The notes: generated by a model from the letters alone, not told the origin. A stretch of DNA of 64,000 nucleotides from Prevotella sp. (GCA_017561825.1 JAFZBK010000068.1:1-64000); one strand, 5' to 3'. Shown: positions 42,377 to 52,291, numbered from the stretch's first letter. Made by a program: numbers and translations.

Positions 42377-43198
42377 ATGATAGAGGTTAAGAATATCAGT
42401 TTCAAATATGCAGGCTCGAAGGAGCAGGTGTTTAGCAACTTCAGCCTGCAGATGCCAGAAAATAATATCTATGGCTTGTTAGGTAAGAACGGAACGGGCA
42501 AGAGCACCTTGCTCTATTTGATCAGCGGACTGCTTCATGCCCAGCAGGGTACCATCACCTTCGACGGGGTGGAGACTAAGAAGCGTCGCCCGGAAGTTCT
42601 TCAGGAGATGTTCATCGTGCCTGAGGAGTTTGACCTTCCGCCAGTGTCTCTCGACCAGTATGTTAAGATCAACATGCCGTTCTACCCCCGTTTCAGTCGC
42701 GAGGTGCTTGAAAGCTGTCTGAAGGATTTCGACCTGTCCACCACCCTACAGTTAAATAGCCTCTCGATGGGACAGAAGAAAAAGGTCTTCATGAGCTTTG
42801 CCCTCGCCGCTGGAACGAAGCTGCTGCTGATGGATGAGCCCACCAACGGTCTCGATATTCCTTCAAAGGCAGAGTTCAGAAGAGTGGTGGCGAACCACAT
42901 GACAGAAGACCGCACGTTGATCATCAGTACGCACCAGGTGCATGATGTTGAGCAGCTGCTCGATCATATCCTGATCCTCGACCGCAGTCATCTGCTCCTC
43001 GATGCCAGCGTAAGCGACATCTGCGACAAGTATGTGTTTGAGTATCGTCAGCCCAGTGAGATGGGTGATGATGTGATCTATGCCGAGCCTTCATTGCAGG
43101 GTAACGCCGTGATCGTTCCCCGTAAGGAAGGTGATGCCGAGACACAGATGAATCTCGAACTGCTCTTCGATGCAGTGACCAAAGGACTGATCAAGTAA
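42377..43198 (+). CDS. ABC transporter ATPase (YtrB-like)
   Basis: This 273-aa ATPase has Walker A LLGKNGTGKST near residues 34-44, the signature LSMGQKKK near 128 and Walker B LLLMDEPTNGLD near 150, with an STHQVHD switch. A short C-terminal extension follows (residues about 200-273). Two predicted permeases follow on the same strand, then a GntR regulator of YtrA type. This matches ABC systems with a separate ATPase and regulator that respond to cell-wall stress or antibiotics. The ATG at 42377 is preferred over a start in the preceding simple repeat. Confidence 0.9.
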   Translation: MIEVKNISFKYAGSKEQVFSNFSLQMPENNIYGLLGKNGTGKSTLLYLISGLLHAQQGTITFDGVETKKRRPEVLQEMFIVPEEFDLPPVSLDQYVKINMPFYPRFSREVLESCLKDFDLSTTLQLNSLSMGQKKKVFMSFALAAGTKLLLMDEPTNGLDIPSKAEFRRVVANHMTEDRTLIISTHQVHDVEQLLDHILILDRSHLLLDASVSDICDKYVFEYRQPSEMGDDVIYAEPSLQGNAVIVPRKEGDAETQMNLELLFDAVTKGLIK

Positions 43199-43210
43199 AG
43201 GAGGTGATGT

Positions 43211-43987
43211 ATGAGTACGTTTAATATGACTCGTTTCGGCAAGGTGATGAAATGGTCATTGTGGCATGATAAGTCAACTATCAGTAAGATATTCCTGAGA
43301 ACGCTGGCTACATTGGCACTCATCGTCCTGTTCTTCATGCTGATTGAAAGATCTGCAGGAAACCAGTATGGCATGAACTTAGGAGCTTTTTCGGCCATCA
43401 TCGTTTGCTCCTTCCTGTTCATGGGAACTTATTTGTACTATGGTTTTCAGACACAGAGCGACTGGCAGCAGTTCCTGACACTGCCTGGCAGTAACCTGGA
43501 GAAGTTCCTCTCACGCTATGGTGTGTCCCTGATCATCATGCTGGGGATGTGGCTGTCGGTGGTCATCGTGGATGGGGTTCAGTATGTGATATCCATGATC
43601 GTTCGTCCTGGTGAAGGCAAGCTGATCGTCAGTGAACTATGTCGTTCGATCAATGTTTCAGGAATGTTCGAAGAAAGTCCTAAGGTATTCTTCTTTTTCA
43701 TGGGACAGTTGGTATTCATCCATTCGCTCTATCTGTTAGGAGCTTCGTTCTTCCGTTCCCGCAAGCACTCATGGGTGCTCACGACATTGATTATCATCGT
43801 GGTGGGAACAGTGTTGGGAGTAACCATCGCTCATCAGGTTCCCAATATCGAGATGACAGAATCACTCCTGGATAAAATCGGATTTTCGATAACCGCTGTG
43901 TACTGGATTCTGGCGATTTTCAATATATGGCTCTCCTACCGTTTGTTTACACGTAGGCAGCTGATCGGTCGTTTCATTAATTGTTAG
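43211..43987 (+). CDS. ABC-2-like membrane permease (paralogue 1)
   Basis: The 258-aa protein has six predicted membrane helices, including TLATLALIVLFFMLIER, IIVCSFLFMGTYLYYGF, SLIIMLGMWLSVVIVDGV and VYWILAIFNIWLSYRLFT at the end. It starts MSTFNMTRFGKVMKWSLW, an N-terminus similar to the next gene (FNRMGKVLAWYL), so both are paralogues. The family is not a well-known one; the likely job is the membrane part of the ABC module. It follows the ATPase by 12 bp. Confidence 0.78.
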   Translation: MSTFNMTRFGKVMKWSLWHDKSTISKIFLRTLATLALIVLFFMLIERSAGNQYGMNLGAFSAIIVCSFLFMGTYLYYGFQTQSDWQQFLTLPGSNLEKFLSRYGVSLIIMLGMWLSVVIVDGVQYVISMIVRPGEGKLIVSELCRSINVSGMFEESPKVFFFFMGQLVFIHSLYLLGASFFRSRKHSWVLTTLIIIVVGTVLGVTIAHQVPNIEMTESLLDKIGFSITAVYWILAIFNIWLSYRLFTRRQLIGRFINC

Positions 43988-43992
43988 ATGTT

Positions 43993-44802
43993 ATGAAAGA
44001 GTTTAGTTTCAATAGAATGGGAAAGGTGCTGGCATGGTACCTGAAGGTGAACTGGAAATGGCTTGCCATATGGACACTGGGGGCACTCTTGGGTATTTAC
44101 CTGCTTCAGATGTTCTTTGCGGCAACCTTCGCTACCCAAATGAAAACAGCCTTCATCCTGGAGATGCTGGTGGCCATCAGCAGCTTTGCCATCATGGTGG
44201 TGTTGTTCGTCATGTTCGCTCAGATCTTCGAGCGTATCAAGACGAAACAGAAGGCCATCTCCTTCCTGATGCTGCCAGCCACGAATGCTGAGAAATATAC
44301 CGTACTGATGCTTGTCATTACAGTGGTGTTCCCCCTTTGCATGCTCCTGGCGTTTATGCTGGGTGACACACTGAGAGGTCTGAGCATAACCTTGTTCACA
44401 GGTGAGGAGTTCTTGTCGGGTATCCCCGTCCTTCCACGGGTCTATGGCAACGGTATCCTTGAAAGCATACATCATTTCAAAGGTTTGATGATGGCTTGTT
44501 TCGTTGTCATATCCTTTATATGGCTGCACTCTCTGTATGTATGGGGCGGTTCCGTGTTCCGCAAGAACGCCTTTGGTATTATTACACTATTCTTTCTCCT
44601 GTTGGAGGCCTTGGTGAAATATTCCTATAAGTACTTCTGGGGCGACCTGCTCGTCATCAATCAGGATGGCGGCGCAACGTTCTCCATTACAGGTTATCTT
44701 CTCATGGTGATTATGATCGTGTGGGCTTGTTACAATTACCGTAGCAGCTACCGTATCTTTACGCGTTTGCAGGTCATTAACAATAAAAGAACGAATCTAT
44801 GA
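43993..44802 (+). CDS. ABC-2-like membrane permease (paralogue 2)
   Basis: This 269-aa protein has six membrane helices like its neighbour, ending MIVWACYNYRSSYRIFTRLQ. ATG 43993 (MKEFSFNRMGKVLAWYL) is a better start than TTG 43981, which overlaps the previous stop. With paralogue 1 it would form the membrane dimer served by the upstream ATPase. Its stop overlaps the GntR start by 4 bases (ATGA at 44799). Confidence 0.78.
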   Translation: MKEFSFNRMGKVLAWYLKVNWKWLAIWTLGALLGIYLLQMFFAATFATQMKTAFILEMLVAISSFAIMVVLFVMFAQIFERIKTKQKAISFLMLPATNAEKYTVLMLVITVVFPLCMLLAFMLGDTLRGLSITLFTGEEFLSGIPVLPRVYGNGILESIHHFKGLMMACFVVISFIWLHSLYVWGGSVFRKNAFGIITLFFLLLEALVKYSYKYFWGDLLVINQDGGATFSITGYLLMVIMIVWACYNYRSSYRIFTRLQVINNKRTNL

Positions 44803-45191
44803 TTTTCAATAACGATAAAGCAATATATATACAGATAGCCGATCGCCTCTGCGATGAGATCCTGGCGGGGAACTATCAGGACGATGAGCGCATCCCCAGC
44901 GTACGTGAATATGCCGTACTGCTGCAGGTGAACACCAACACGGCTGTGAAGGCGTATGATGAGCTTGCCCGCAGTGAGATCATCTACAACAAGCGCGGAC
45001 TGGGCTACTTCGTGACCAAAGGGGCGAAGAAGAAGATCCTGAAGGAGCGCAAACAGTTGTTCATGAAGGAGAAGCTGCCCGAGCTGTTCCGCCAGATGCA
45101 GTTACTTGACATCTCAATGGAGGATATTGTGAATGCTTGGCAGAAAAATAATTGCTCACATTGCAACCTTTCCGCAGACAGATGCGTCTAA
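44799..45191 (+). CDS. GntR family regulator (YtrA-type)
   Basis: The 130-aa protein has the compact YtrA form: a winged HTH over residues about 8-75 (AIYIQIADRLCDEILAGNYQ, RIPSVREYAVLLQVNTNTAV, RGLGYFV) and a short helical tail with CSHCNLSADRC at the end. YtrA regulators control ABC modules beside them, usually as repressors relieved by antibiotics. The gene overlaps the last permease and ends 41 bp before the ATPase of the MacB-type system, so it may govern one or both. Confidence 0.88.
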   Translation: MIFNNDKAIYIQIADRLCDEILAGNYQDDERIPSVREYAVLLQVNTNTAVKAYDELARSEIIYNKRGLGYFVTKGAKKKILKERKQLFMKEKLPELFRQMQLLDISMEDIVNAWQKNNCSHCNLSADRCV

Positions 45192-45232
45192 CGGGTATAG
45201 TTTTAAGGTAAAAAGATTTAAATATACATGTC

Positions 45233-45952
45233 GTGATTCATTTACAAGACATCAACAAAACCTACTTCGGCGCCCAGCCGCTGCATGTGCTCAAGGGCAT
45301 CAACCTCGACATTGACAAGGGGGAGTTCGTGAGCATCATGGGAGCCAGCGGCTCTGGGAAGTCCACTTTATTGAATATCTTAGGAATCCTCGACAACTAT
45401 GACTCAGGGGAATATACCCTTGCAGGTACGTTGATCAAGGACCTCAGTGAGCGGCGGGCAGCGGAGTACCGCAACAAGATGATTGGTTTTATCTTCCAGA
45501 GCTTCAACCTCATCTCGTTCAAGACCGCCGTGGAGAATGTAGAGTTGCCATTATTTTATCAGGGGGTGTCCAGAAAGAAGCGCCATGCGCTTGCCATGGA
45601 TTACTTGGATCGGCTTGGACTGTTGGACTGGGCCGATCATTACCCCAATGAGTTGTCGGGAGGACAGAAGCAACGTGTAGCCATAGCCAGAGCACTCATC
45701 ACCCATCCGCAGATCATCCTGGCTGATGAGCCTACAGGCGCACTCGACTCGAAGACGTCTGTGGAGGTGATGCAGCTGCTCAAACAACTGAACAAAGAGG
45801 AGGGTATGACCATCGTTGTGGTGACTCACGAGAGTGGCGTGGCGAACGAAACGAACAAGATCGTTCATATCAAGGACGGCATCATCGGACAGATCGAGGA
45901 GAACCTGAACCATGATGCTTCACCCTTTGGCGTTAACGGCATGATGAAATAA
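45233..45952 (+). CDS. MacB/LolD-type ABC ATPase
   Basis: The 239-aa ATPase has Walker A IMGASGSGKST (residues about 35-45), signature LSGGQKQRVAIARAL, Walker B ILADEPTGALD and VVTHESGVAN. The presence of FIFQSFNLI in the Q-loop is typical of MacB/LolD mechanotransmission systems. The start is GTG 45233 (MIHLQDINKTYFG); no ATG precedes it suitably. It powers the two permeases that follow. Confidence 0.92.
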   Translation: MIHLQDINKTYFGAQPLHVLKGINLDIDKGEFVSIMGASGSGKSTLLNILGILDNYDSGEYTLAGTLIKDLSERRAAEYRNKMIGFIFQSFNLISFKTAVENVELPLFYQGVSRKKRHALAMDYLDRLGLLDWADHYPNELSGGQKQRVAIARALITHPQIILADEPTGALDSKTSVEVMQLLKQLNKEEGMTIVVVTHESGVANETNKIVHIKDGIIGQIEENLNHDASPFGVNGMMK

Positions 45953-45956
45953 CAAG

Positions 45957-47213
45957 ATGCACGATATAATCACAGAAATATGGTCAACGGCACGGAGGAA
46001 CAAACTCCGCACCACGCTAACCGGCTTCGCCGTGGCGTGGGGAATCTTTATGCTCATCGTGCTGTTAGGTGCAGGTAACGGCCTTATCAATGCCACGATA
46101 AAGCAGAACAACGACTTCCTGTCAAACTCGATGGAGGCGTATGGCGGACAGACCTCAAAGCCCTATAATGGACTGAGCGAAGGACGCTATATCAATCTGG
46201 ATGAAAAAGACCTTACCACTACCAATGCTGAATTCAAGGATAACGTCGATGAGGTGGGGGCGGTTTACTATATGAATGCCACCGTTACCCATGGCGAGAA
46301 CTATATGAGTATGCAGATAGCGGGTGTGTTTCCCGTTCATACGAAGATCGACAAGCAGACGTTGCTCTATGGTAGGTTCATCAACGATATTGACCTACGA
46401 GAGAAACGCAAGGTGTTGGTCATCAACGACAAGCAAGCCAAGGAACTGGAGCCGAAGGACTACAAGACGCTCATCGGTAAGTATGTGAAGGTGGGTAACT
46501 TCGCCTTCAAGGTGGTGGGTATTTTTAAGAGTCGTGAAGATGGCTCGAATAATGCCTACTCAGCTTATTCCACCATCAAGAGCATCTATGGTGCCAACAC
46601 AGATGCTGTGGGTAATATTGAGTTCACCTTCCATGGATTGAGTACAAAGAAACAGAATGAGGACTTCGAAAAAACTTACCGTCGTAGATTGAACGCCAAC
46701 CACCAGGCTCATCCAGACGATGAGCGCAGTATATGGATATGGAACGGCTATACCCAAAACATGCAGATGGAACAGGGTATCGCCGTCATCAGAACCTTCC
46801 TCTGGGTGGTAGGACTCTTTACACTGCTGAGCGGCATCGTAGGTGTTTCGAACATCATGCTCATCACGGTGAAGGAACGTACGCATGAGTTTGGCATCCG
46901 TAAGGCGATTGGTGCCAAACCCTGGAGTATCCTCAAACTGATTATCATCGAGAGTGTCATCATCACTACCTTCTTCGGTTATATAGGTATGGTATTGGGC
47001 GTGGCGGCCAATGAGTATATGGATGCCACACTGGGGCACGATGTCACGGATCTGGGCGTAGTCAAGCTGACGCTCTTTGTGGATCCCACAGTAGGAATCG
47101 ACGTCTGTCTTGAGGCGACAATGGTAATGATTATCGCTGGAACCATTGCAGGACTAATTCCTGCCTTCAAGGCCTCGCGCATCCGCCCCATCGAAGCCCT
47201 CCGAGCAGATTAA
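45957..47213 (+). CDS. MacB-type ABC permease 1
   Basis: This 418-aa permease has the MacB layout: one N-terminal helix (TGFAVAWGIFMLIVLLGAGN), a large periplasmic MacB-PCD domain (residues about 50-270) and a C-terminal FtsX-like domain with three helices (SGIVGVSNIMLITVKERTHE, IIIESVIITTFFGYIGMVLG). It begins 4 bp after the ATPase and pairs with the next permease. The system pumps substrate from the periplasm outward with a TolC-type channel. Confidence 0.92.
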   Translation: MHDIITEIWSTARRNKLRTTLTGFAVAWGIFMLIVLLGAGNGLINATIKQNNDFLSNSMEAYGGQTSKPYNGLSEGRYINLDEKDLTTTNAEFKDNVDEVGAVYYMNATVTHGENYMSMQIAGVFPVHTKIDKQTLLYGRFINDIDLREKRKVLVINDKQAKELEPKDYKTLIGKYVKVGNFAFKVVGIFKSREDGSNNAYSAYSTIKSIYGANTDAVGNIEFTFHGLSTKKQNEDFEKTYRRRLNANHQAHPDDERSIWIWNGYTQNMQMEQGIAVIRTFLWVVGLFTLLSGIVGVSNIMLITVKERTHEFGIRKAIGAKPWSILKLIIIESVIITTFFGYIGMVLGVAANEYMDATLGHDVTDLGVVKLTLFVDPTVGIDVCLEATMVMIIAGTIAGLIPAFKASRIRPIEALRAD

Positions 47214-47255
47214 TTATGCATTATGAATTATGCATTATGAATTATAAATTTGCAT
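47214..47255. repeat. ATTATGCATTATGAATT simple repeat
   Basis: Two and a half units of ATTATGCATTATGAATT lie between the stop of permease 1 and the ATG of permease 2 (47260). It is a simple AT-rich intergenic repeat like those at 42331 and 63326. Confidence 0.7.
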
Positions 47256-47259
47256 TGAA

Positions 47260-48516
47260 ATGAGAATAGATTTAGATTCATATAGAGAAATCCTCGATAC
47301 ACTGACACGCAACAAGGCGCGTTCGTTCCTTACGGGATTTGGCGTCTTCTGGGGTGTGTTCATGCTCATAGGACTGATGGGAGGCGGAAAAGGACTGAGG
47401 GAACAACTCGACAAGACCTTCGAGGGCTTCGCACAGAACACCGTCATCATCGGTGCTCAACAAACCACGAAACCTTACAAGGGATTCCGTAAGGGGCGTT
47501 GGTGGAGCATGGACTATAAGGATATCGACCGTTTGAAGCAGCGGGTGCCGGAACTTGATGTGGTGGTACCTATGCTCTTCTCGCAATGGGGTGGTAGCAA
47601 CACGGCTTACTATGGCGACCAGAAGACATCCCCACGAATCCAAGGCACACTTCCCGAACAGGCGAAGGTCATAGGACCCAAGATGTACTATGGTCGTTAT
47701 CTCAATGATATGGACATCCGAGAACATCGTAAGGTGTGTGTGATCGGTAAGAAGATTTATAAGGATCTCTTTAAGGAGGGTGGCGACCCTTGTGGTAAGA
47801 AGATACGTGTTGACTCAACCTACTTTGAGGTGATAGGTGTGGATTACAGTTCAAGTAATAATGTGTCCTTTAACGGACGAGCTGAAGAGCAGATCACCAT
47901 GCCGATTACACTGATGCAGGCGTTGTTTAATCGTGGTAACGAGGTTGACTTGATTGCGGCTACTGGTCGTGAGGGGGTGGTGATGAGTAAGATCACTGAC
48001 CGTATCCGTGAGACCATCGCCAGAGCACATTATGTGGATCCTACAGACGAGCAGGGAGCGTTAGTGTTTAATACGGAGCTGATATTCCAGATGATAGATA
48101 ATATGTTCAAGGGGGTTAACTTCCTGATATGGCTGGTGGGCTTGGGAACCTTGCTCGCAGGTGCCATCGGCGTGTCGAACATCATGATGGTGACTGTGCG
48201 TGAGCGTACCACCGAGATAGGTATTCGCAGAGCCATTGGTGCTACACCCAAGATGATTCTCAGTCAGATTATCTCTGAGAGTATCGTACTGACCTTGGTG
48301 GCAGGAATGAGTGGCATCCTCTTCGGCGTGATGATTCTGCAGATGCTGGAGTTGGCCAATACCGAGGATGGTATCGTGAACACCCACTTCCAAGTGAACT
48401 TCTGGACCGCCATCTTTGCTGCCCTTGTGGTGGCTACAGTGGGGGTGCTGGCAGGCTTGGCTCCTGCAGCCCGCGCCATGAGCATCAAACCGGTAGATGC
48501 CATGAGAGATGAATAG
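47260..48516 (+). CDS. MacB-type ABC permease 2
   Basis: The 418-aa protein is a paralogue of permease 1 with the same layout (FLTGFGVFWGVFMLIGLMGG, ATGREGVVMSKITDRIRE, GAIGVSNIMMVTVRERTTEI). Two permeases with one ATPase suggest a heterodimeric transporter. The family moves toxins, antibiotics, peptides or lipids from the periplasm. It lies 24 bp before the adaptor gene. Confidence 0.92.
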   Translation: MRIDLDSYREILDTLTRNKARSFLTGFGVFWGVFMLIGLMGGGKGLREQLDKTFEGFAQNTVIIGAQQTTKPYKGFRKGRWWSMDYKDIDRLKQRVPELDVVVPMLFSQWGGSNTAYYGDQKTSPRIQGTLPEQAKVIGPKMYYGRYLNDMDIREHRKVCVIGKKIYKDLFKEGGDPCGKKIRVDSTYFEVIGVDYSSSNNVSFNGRAEEQITMPITLMQALFNRGNEVDLIAATGREGVVMSKITDRIRETIARAHYVDPTDEQGALVFNTELIFQMIDNMFKGVNFLIWLVGLGTLLAGAIGVSNIMMVTVRERTTEIGIRRAIGATPKMILSQIISESIVLTLVAGMSGILFGVMILQMLELANTEDGIVNTHFQVNFWTAIFAALVVATVGVLAGLAPAARAMSIKPVDAMRDE

Positions 48517-48540
48517 AATAAAATAAAAAATGATATAGTT

Positions 48541-49656
48541 ATGAAGAAGTACAGCAAATTGATTATCGCAGCGATTGTCGCACTGATTTTCATTGGAACT
48601 TTCGTGTTTCTTTGGCAGAAATCTCAGCCGAAGCCCGTTGTCTATGACGAGTTTACACCCACCACGGCAGATATCGCCAAAACAACCATCATTACAGGAA
48701 AGATCGAACCCCGTAATGAGGTGAACGTTAAACCGCAGATCTCAGGTATCATCACTGAACTGCTGAAGGAGGCTGGTGACTATGTCACAGCAGGGGAGGT
48801 GATAGCCAAGGTAAAGGTGATTCCAGACATGAGTCAGCTGAGCAGTGCAGAAATGCGTGTGCGCTTGGCTGTGATTAACCTGAAACAGGCCCAGACCGAC
48901 TTCCAGCGCGAGGAGAGTCTCTACAACCAGAAACTGGTATCTGCTGATGAGTATGATAAGGCCAAGCTGGCATTGAACCAAGCCAAGCAAGAGAAGCTTG
49001 CCGCTGATGATGCCTTGGCTGTTGTTCGCGATGGCGTTTCCAAGAGTAATGCCAAGGCCAGTTCCACATTGGTGCGTTCCACCATCTCTGGTGTCATCCT
49101 GGATATTCCTGTCAAGGTGGGAAACAGTGTGATTCTGAGCAATACATTCAATGATGGTACGACCATTGCCAGCGTGGCAAACATGAACGACCTGATTTTC
49201 CGTGGTAATATCGACGAGACGGAGGTAGGACAGCTGGTATCGGGAATGCCGATGAAGATCACGATTGGTGCGCTTCAGGACCTTACCTTTGATGCTTCCT
49301 TGGAATATGTCTCACCCAAGGCGGTGGAGAGTAACGGTGCCAACCAGTTTGAGATCAAGGCTGCTGTACGTGTTCTGAAGGGAAGTAAGATTCGCTCTGG
49401 CTACAGTGCCACGGCAGAGATTGAGCTGGCTCGTGCCACCAAGGCTCTTTCTGTTCCTGAAAGTGCCATTGAGTTTAGTGGTGACTCTACCTTTGTGTAT
49501 GTCATCAAGGAGAATGGAAAAGAGAAGACCTACGAGCGCAAGCAAGTGGTAACGGGTTTGAGTGATGGCGTGAACATCGAGATCAAGTCGGGCATCACCC
49601 TAAAGGATAAGGTGCGCGGTCCGAAGGTGGTGACAGATGAAATCGATAATGAATAA
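48541..49656 (+). CDS. Periplasmic adaptor (MacA/HlyD family)
   Basis: The 371-aa protein has an N-terminal membrane anchor (LIIAAIVALIFIGTFVFLW), a lipoyl-like half (VNVKPQISGIITELLKEAGD), a coiled-coil hairpin (residues about 105-175, ESLYNQKLVSADEYDKAKLA), the second lipoyl half with VGNSVIL, and a beta-barrel. It joins the MacB permeases to the outer membrane channel encoded next. It starts 24 bp after permease 2. Confidence 0.92.
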   Translation: MKKYSKLIIAAIVALIFIGTFVFLWQKSQPKPVVYDEFTPTTADIAKTTIITGKIEPRNEVNVKPQISGIITELLKEAGDYVTAGEVIAKVKVIPDMSQLSSAEMRVRLAVINLKQAQTDFQREESLYNQKLVSADEYDKAKLALNQAKQEKLAADDALAVVRDGVSKSNAKASSTLVRSTISGVILDIPVKVGNSVILSNTFNDGTTIASVANMNDLIFRGNIDETEVGQLVSGMPMKITIGALQDLTFDASLEYVSPKAVESNGANQFEIKAAVRVLKGSKIRSGYSATAEIELARATKALSVPESAIEFSGDSTFVYVIKENGKEKTYERKQVVTGLSDGVNIEIKSGITLKDKVRGPKVVTDEIDNE

Positions 49657-49667
49657 TAATCATTAAG

Positions 49668-51017
49668 ATGAAGAAGATGAATACCTTGATCAATAGGTTG
49701 ATGTGCAGTGCCGTATTACTGCCCTTCACCGTCTTCGCTTCGGCGCAGCAGCCGTGGACACTTCGGCAATGTATCGACTATGCCTTGGAGCATAATATCC
49801 AGGTAAAGCAGCAGGATGTAAACCGTCTGCAGCGCGAACTGGATGTAAGCACGGCAAAGAACAGTCGTTTGCCCGACTTATCCGCCTCTGCCTCCGAGAA
49901 TTTCTCGTTCGGTCGTGGACTGACTGCCCAGAACACCTATACAAATACGAACACCAGTAGTACCTCGTTCGGTCTGAACACCAGTGTACCCTTGTTTACT
50001 GGATACCGCATCCCAAGAACCTTGGAACTGCAGAAGCTGAACCTTGAAGCAGCCACTGCTGATTTAGAGAAAGCAAAGAACGATATCCGCATGCAGGTGG
50101 CACAGGCTTATGTGCAGATCCTCTATAACATGGAACTGTGCGATGTGGCCAAACGGCAGATCAGTATCGATTCCATGCATGTGCACCGTCTTACGGAGAT
50201 GATGCGAAACGGGAAGGCGAGTGGTACGGAAGTGGCTCAGCAAGAGGCTTCGCTGGCACAAAGTCGTCTTACGGCCACACAGGCAGACAACGACTACCGC
50301 TTGTCGCTGCTTACGCTCAGTCAGTTGCTTGAACTCCCCTCACCTGAGTCCTTCACGATTTCAAGGGATGTGGCAGTACCCGAGATCCTTCCTTCCATGG
50401 ATCTCATCTCTCCTGATGCCATCTATCAGGAGGCTTTGATGATCAAGCCTGAGATCCAGGCCGAGCAGTATCGCTTGGAAGGAACGTTGAAGAGTATCGA
50501 TATTGCCAAGAGTGCTAAGTTGCCCAACCTCTCTTTTCAGGCAGGACTCGGTTCCAACTACTATAAGACGAGTGGTTATCCCAGTGATGGCTTCTTCAAG
50601 CAGTTGAACAACAACTTCAGTCAGTATATCGGTCTGAGCCTGAGTGTTCCCATCTTCAATCGTTATGAGACCCGTAACAATATCAAAAGTGCGCAGCTGA
50701 ACCGGTATAACCAGCAGTTGCAACTGGATAATGTGAAGAAGGGATTGTACAAGGAGATCCAGCAGGCATATTATAATGCGGTAGCTGCGCAGGCCAAATA
50801 CGAGAGCAGTGCTGAGGCCAAGCGCAGTCAGGATGAGGCTTTTCGTCTGATGTCAGCCAAGTATGAGTATGGCAAGGCGAACATCACGGAGTTCAACGAG
50901 GCGAAAAACAACCTGATGAAAGCGGAGAGCGACTTGGTGCGGGCTAAATATGAATACCTGTACCAACGTGCGCTGACCGATTTCTACAGGGGTAGGGAAC
51001 TGAGTTTCAATGACTGA
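49668..51017 (+). CDS. TolC-family outer membrane efflux channel
   Basis: This 449-aa protein has a signal peptide ending FASA-QQP and two OEP repeats of long helices (WTLRQCIDYALEHNIQVKQQ; RYNQQLQLDNVKKGLYKEIQ). It completes the MacB-type efflux system as the trimeric outer membrane exit duct. It is the last gene of the operon, with its stop 11 bp inside the convergent GH53 gene. Confidence 0.92.
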   Translation: MKKMNTLINRLMCSAVLLPFTVFASAQQPWTLRQCIDYALEHNIQVKQQDVNRLQRELDVSTAKNSRLPDLSASASENFSFGRGLTAQNTYTNTNTSSTSFGLNTSVPLFTGYRIPRTLELQKLNLEAATADLEKAKNDIRMQVAQAYVQILYNMELCDVAKRQISIDSMHVHRLTEMMRNGKASGTEVAQQEASLAQSRLTATQADNDYRLSLLTLSQLLELPSPESFTISRDVAVPEILPSMDLISPDAIYQEALMIKPEIQAEQYRLEGTLKSIDIAKSAKLPNLSFQAGLGSNYYKTSGYPSDGFFKQLNNNFSQYIGLSLSVPIFNRYETRNNIKSAQLNRYNQQLQLDNVKKGLYKEIQQAYYNAVAAQAKYESSAEAKRSQDEAFRLMSAKYEYGKANITEFNEAKNNLMKAESDLVRAKYEYLYQRALTDFYRGRELSFND

Positions 51018-52263
51018 TTGTCTTTCGCTTCCCTATGATGTACATCCCTTTGGGTAGCGATGCTGTACTTCCGTTGTTGCTGACCAGCATCCCCTCCATG
51101 GAATAGACATTGTTCAAGGCGGCAATAGCAGGTGTCTCAATCATAGACACACTGGTATTGTCGCCTAAAAAGTTCTTTAACTCATAGAAGGCGGCATAGG
51201 GCTTGCCTGTCTCGTGGTTATACAAGGCGGCATTCCACCAGCCGTAGGTCACGTTCTTGTTCCCATTATCTTCGGGCCACCACCAGAACAATCCTTTCAC
51301 AGACTCGTGCTTGTTGAGCAACGTGATGAGATCAGCGGTGAATTGCCGTTGTCCTTCTTCCGTATAGGGGTATGTCTTGGTATAGTCGAACGAGTTCCCG
51401 ATGGGCCATGCGTAACTATAGCCTGCCTCCACAATCATGATCTCTTTGCCGTACTGCTTCCCCTCAATGGTGTTCAGTGCCGTTTCAAGGGATTTCATAT
51501 CACCGTGGTAGTCGGGGTAATAACTCAGTCCGATGATGTCATAGTCAACAGCGGCATTCTTCATCCTGTCAAAGAAATCCGTCAGGACACTGGGTTTAGG
51601 GGTTTGTTCGCTGTGAAGGATAATCCGAGCTTGCGGACATTCCTCGCGACACGCTTTCCCTGCTTGCTTGAGGAGGGTGATGAAACGGGTCCAGTTAGCC
51701 TCAGGGGAATTTATGTAGCAGCGGTTTGCCTGGTTGTTCTTAGCCTCGGCTTCTGTTCCCCAAAGCATACCAAAGGAAATCTCATTACCCGTCTGAATCA
51801 TGTCAGGTGTGGCTCCTGCCTCTTTCATCTGTCGAAGACACTCTTTGGTGTATTCGTAGATCTTCACGTATAGCTCCTCGTTGGAGAGGGCTTTCCACGC
51901 ATCGGGTGTCCACTGCTTGGCAGGATCTGCCCAGGTGTCGCTGTAGTGGAAGTCGAGCATCAGTTGCATTCCCGCATCCTTGATACGCTTGCCAAACTGC
52001 TTCACATACTCGAGATCCTGACACACGGCCTTGTCTTTGTCTTTGGATGGATCGACAAACAAACGGACACGCATGGCATTCAGTCCTTCCTGCTTGAAGA
52101 AGGCGAGCACATCGCTGACAGCATTACCCGCAGCATCTCTATAAACTACCCCCGCCTCCTCGTATTTCGGGAGCATGGAGATGTCACCCCCCACGTATTT
52201 CTGTGCCTGCAGACTAATGCTGCAGGTCAGCAGAATACCTAAACAGAATCCTCTCCACTTCAT
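51007..52263 (-). CDS. GH53 arabinogalactan endo-beta-1,4-galactanase
   Basis: The 418-aa exported enzyme has a signal peptide ending SLQA-QKY. GH53 is shown by GGDISMLPKYEEAG, MLDFHYSDTWADPAKQW, acid/base Glu near residue 160 in QTGNEISFGMLWG and nucleophile Glu near 278 in IMIVEAGYSYAW. It cleaves beta-1,4-galactan in type I arabinogalactan. The C-terminus ends LPKGMYIIGKRK, a short type IX-like sorting tail, so PorU/PorV may export it. Its stop codon overlaps the end of the TolC gene by 11 bp. The amylase genes lie upstream on the same strand. Confidence 0.92.
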   Translation of the reverse strand: MKWRGFCLGILLTCSISLQAQKYVGGDISMLPKYEEAGVVYRDAAGNAVSDVLAFFKQEGLNAMRVRLFVDPSKDKDKAVCQDLEYVKQFGKRIKDAGMQLMLDFHYSDTWADPAKQWTPDAWKALSNEELYVKIYEYTKECLRQMKEAGATPDMIQTGNEISFGMLWGTEAEAKNNQANRCYINSPEANWTRFITLLKQAGKACREECPQARIILHSEQTPKPSVLTDFFDRMKNAAVDYDIIGLSYYPDYHGDMKSLETALNTIEGKQYGKEIMIVEAGYSYAWPIGNSFDYTKTYPYTEEGQRQFTADLITLLNKHESVKGLFWWWPEDNGNKNVTYGWWNAALYNHETGKPYAAFYELKNFLGDNTSVSMIETPAIAALNNVYSMEGMLVSNNGSTASLPKGMYIIGKRKTISH

Positions 52264-52291
52264 ATATCTCTCATCTTTAATCTCTCATCTC

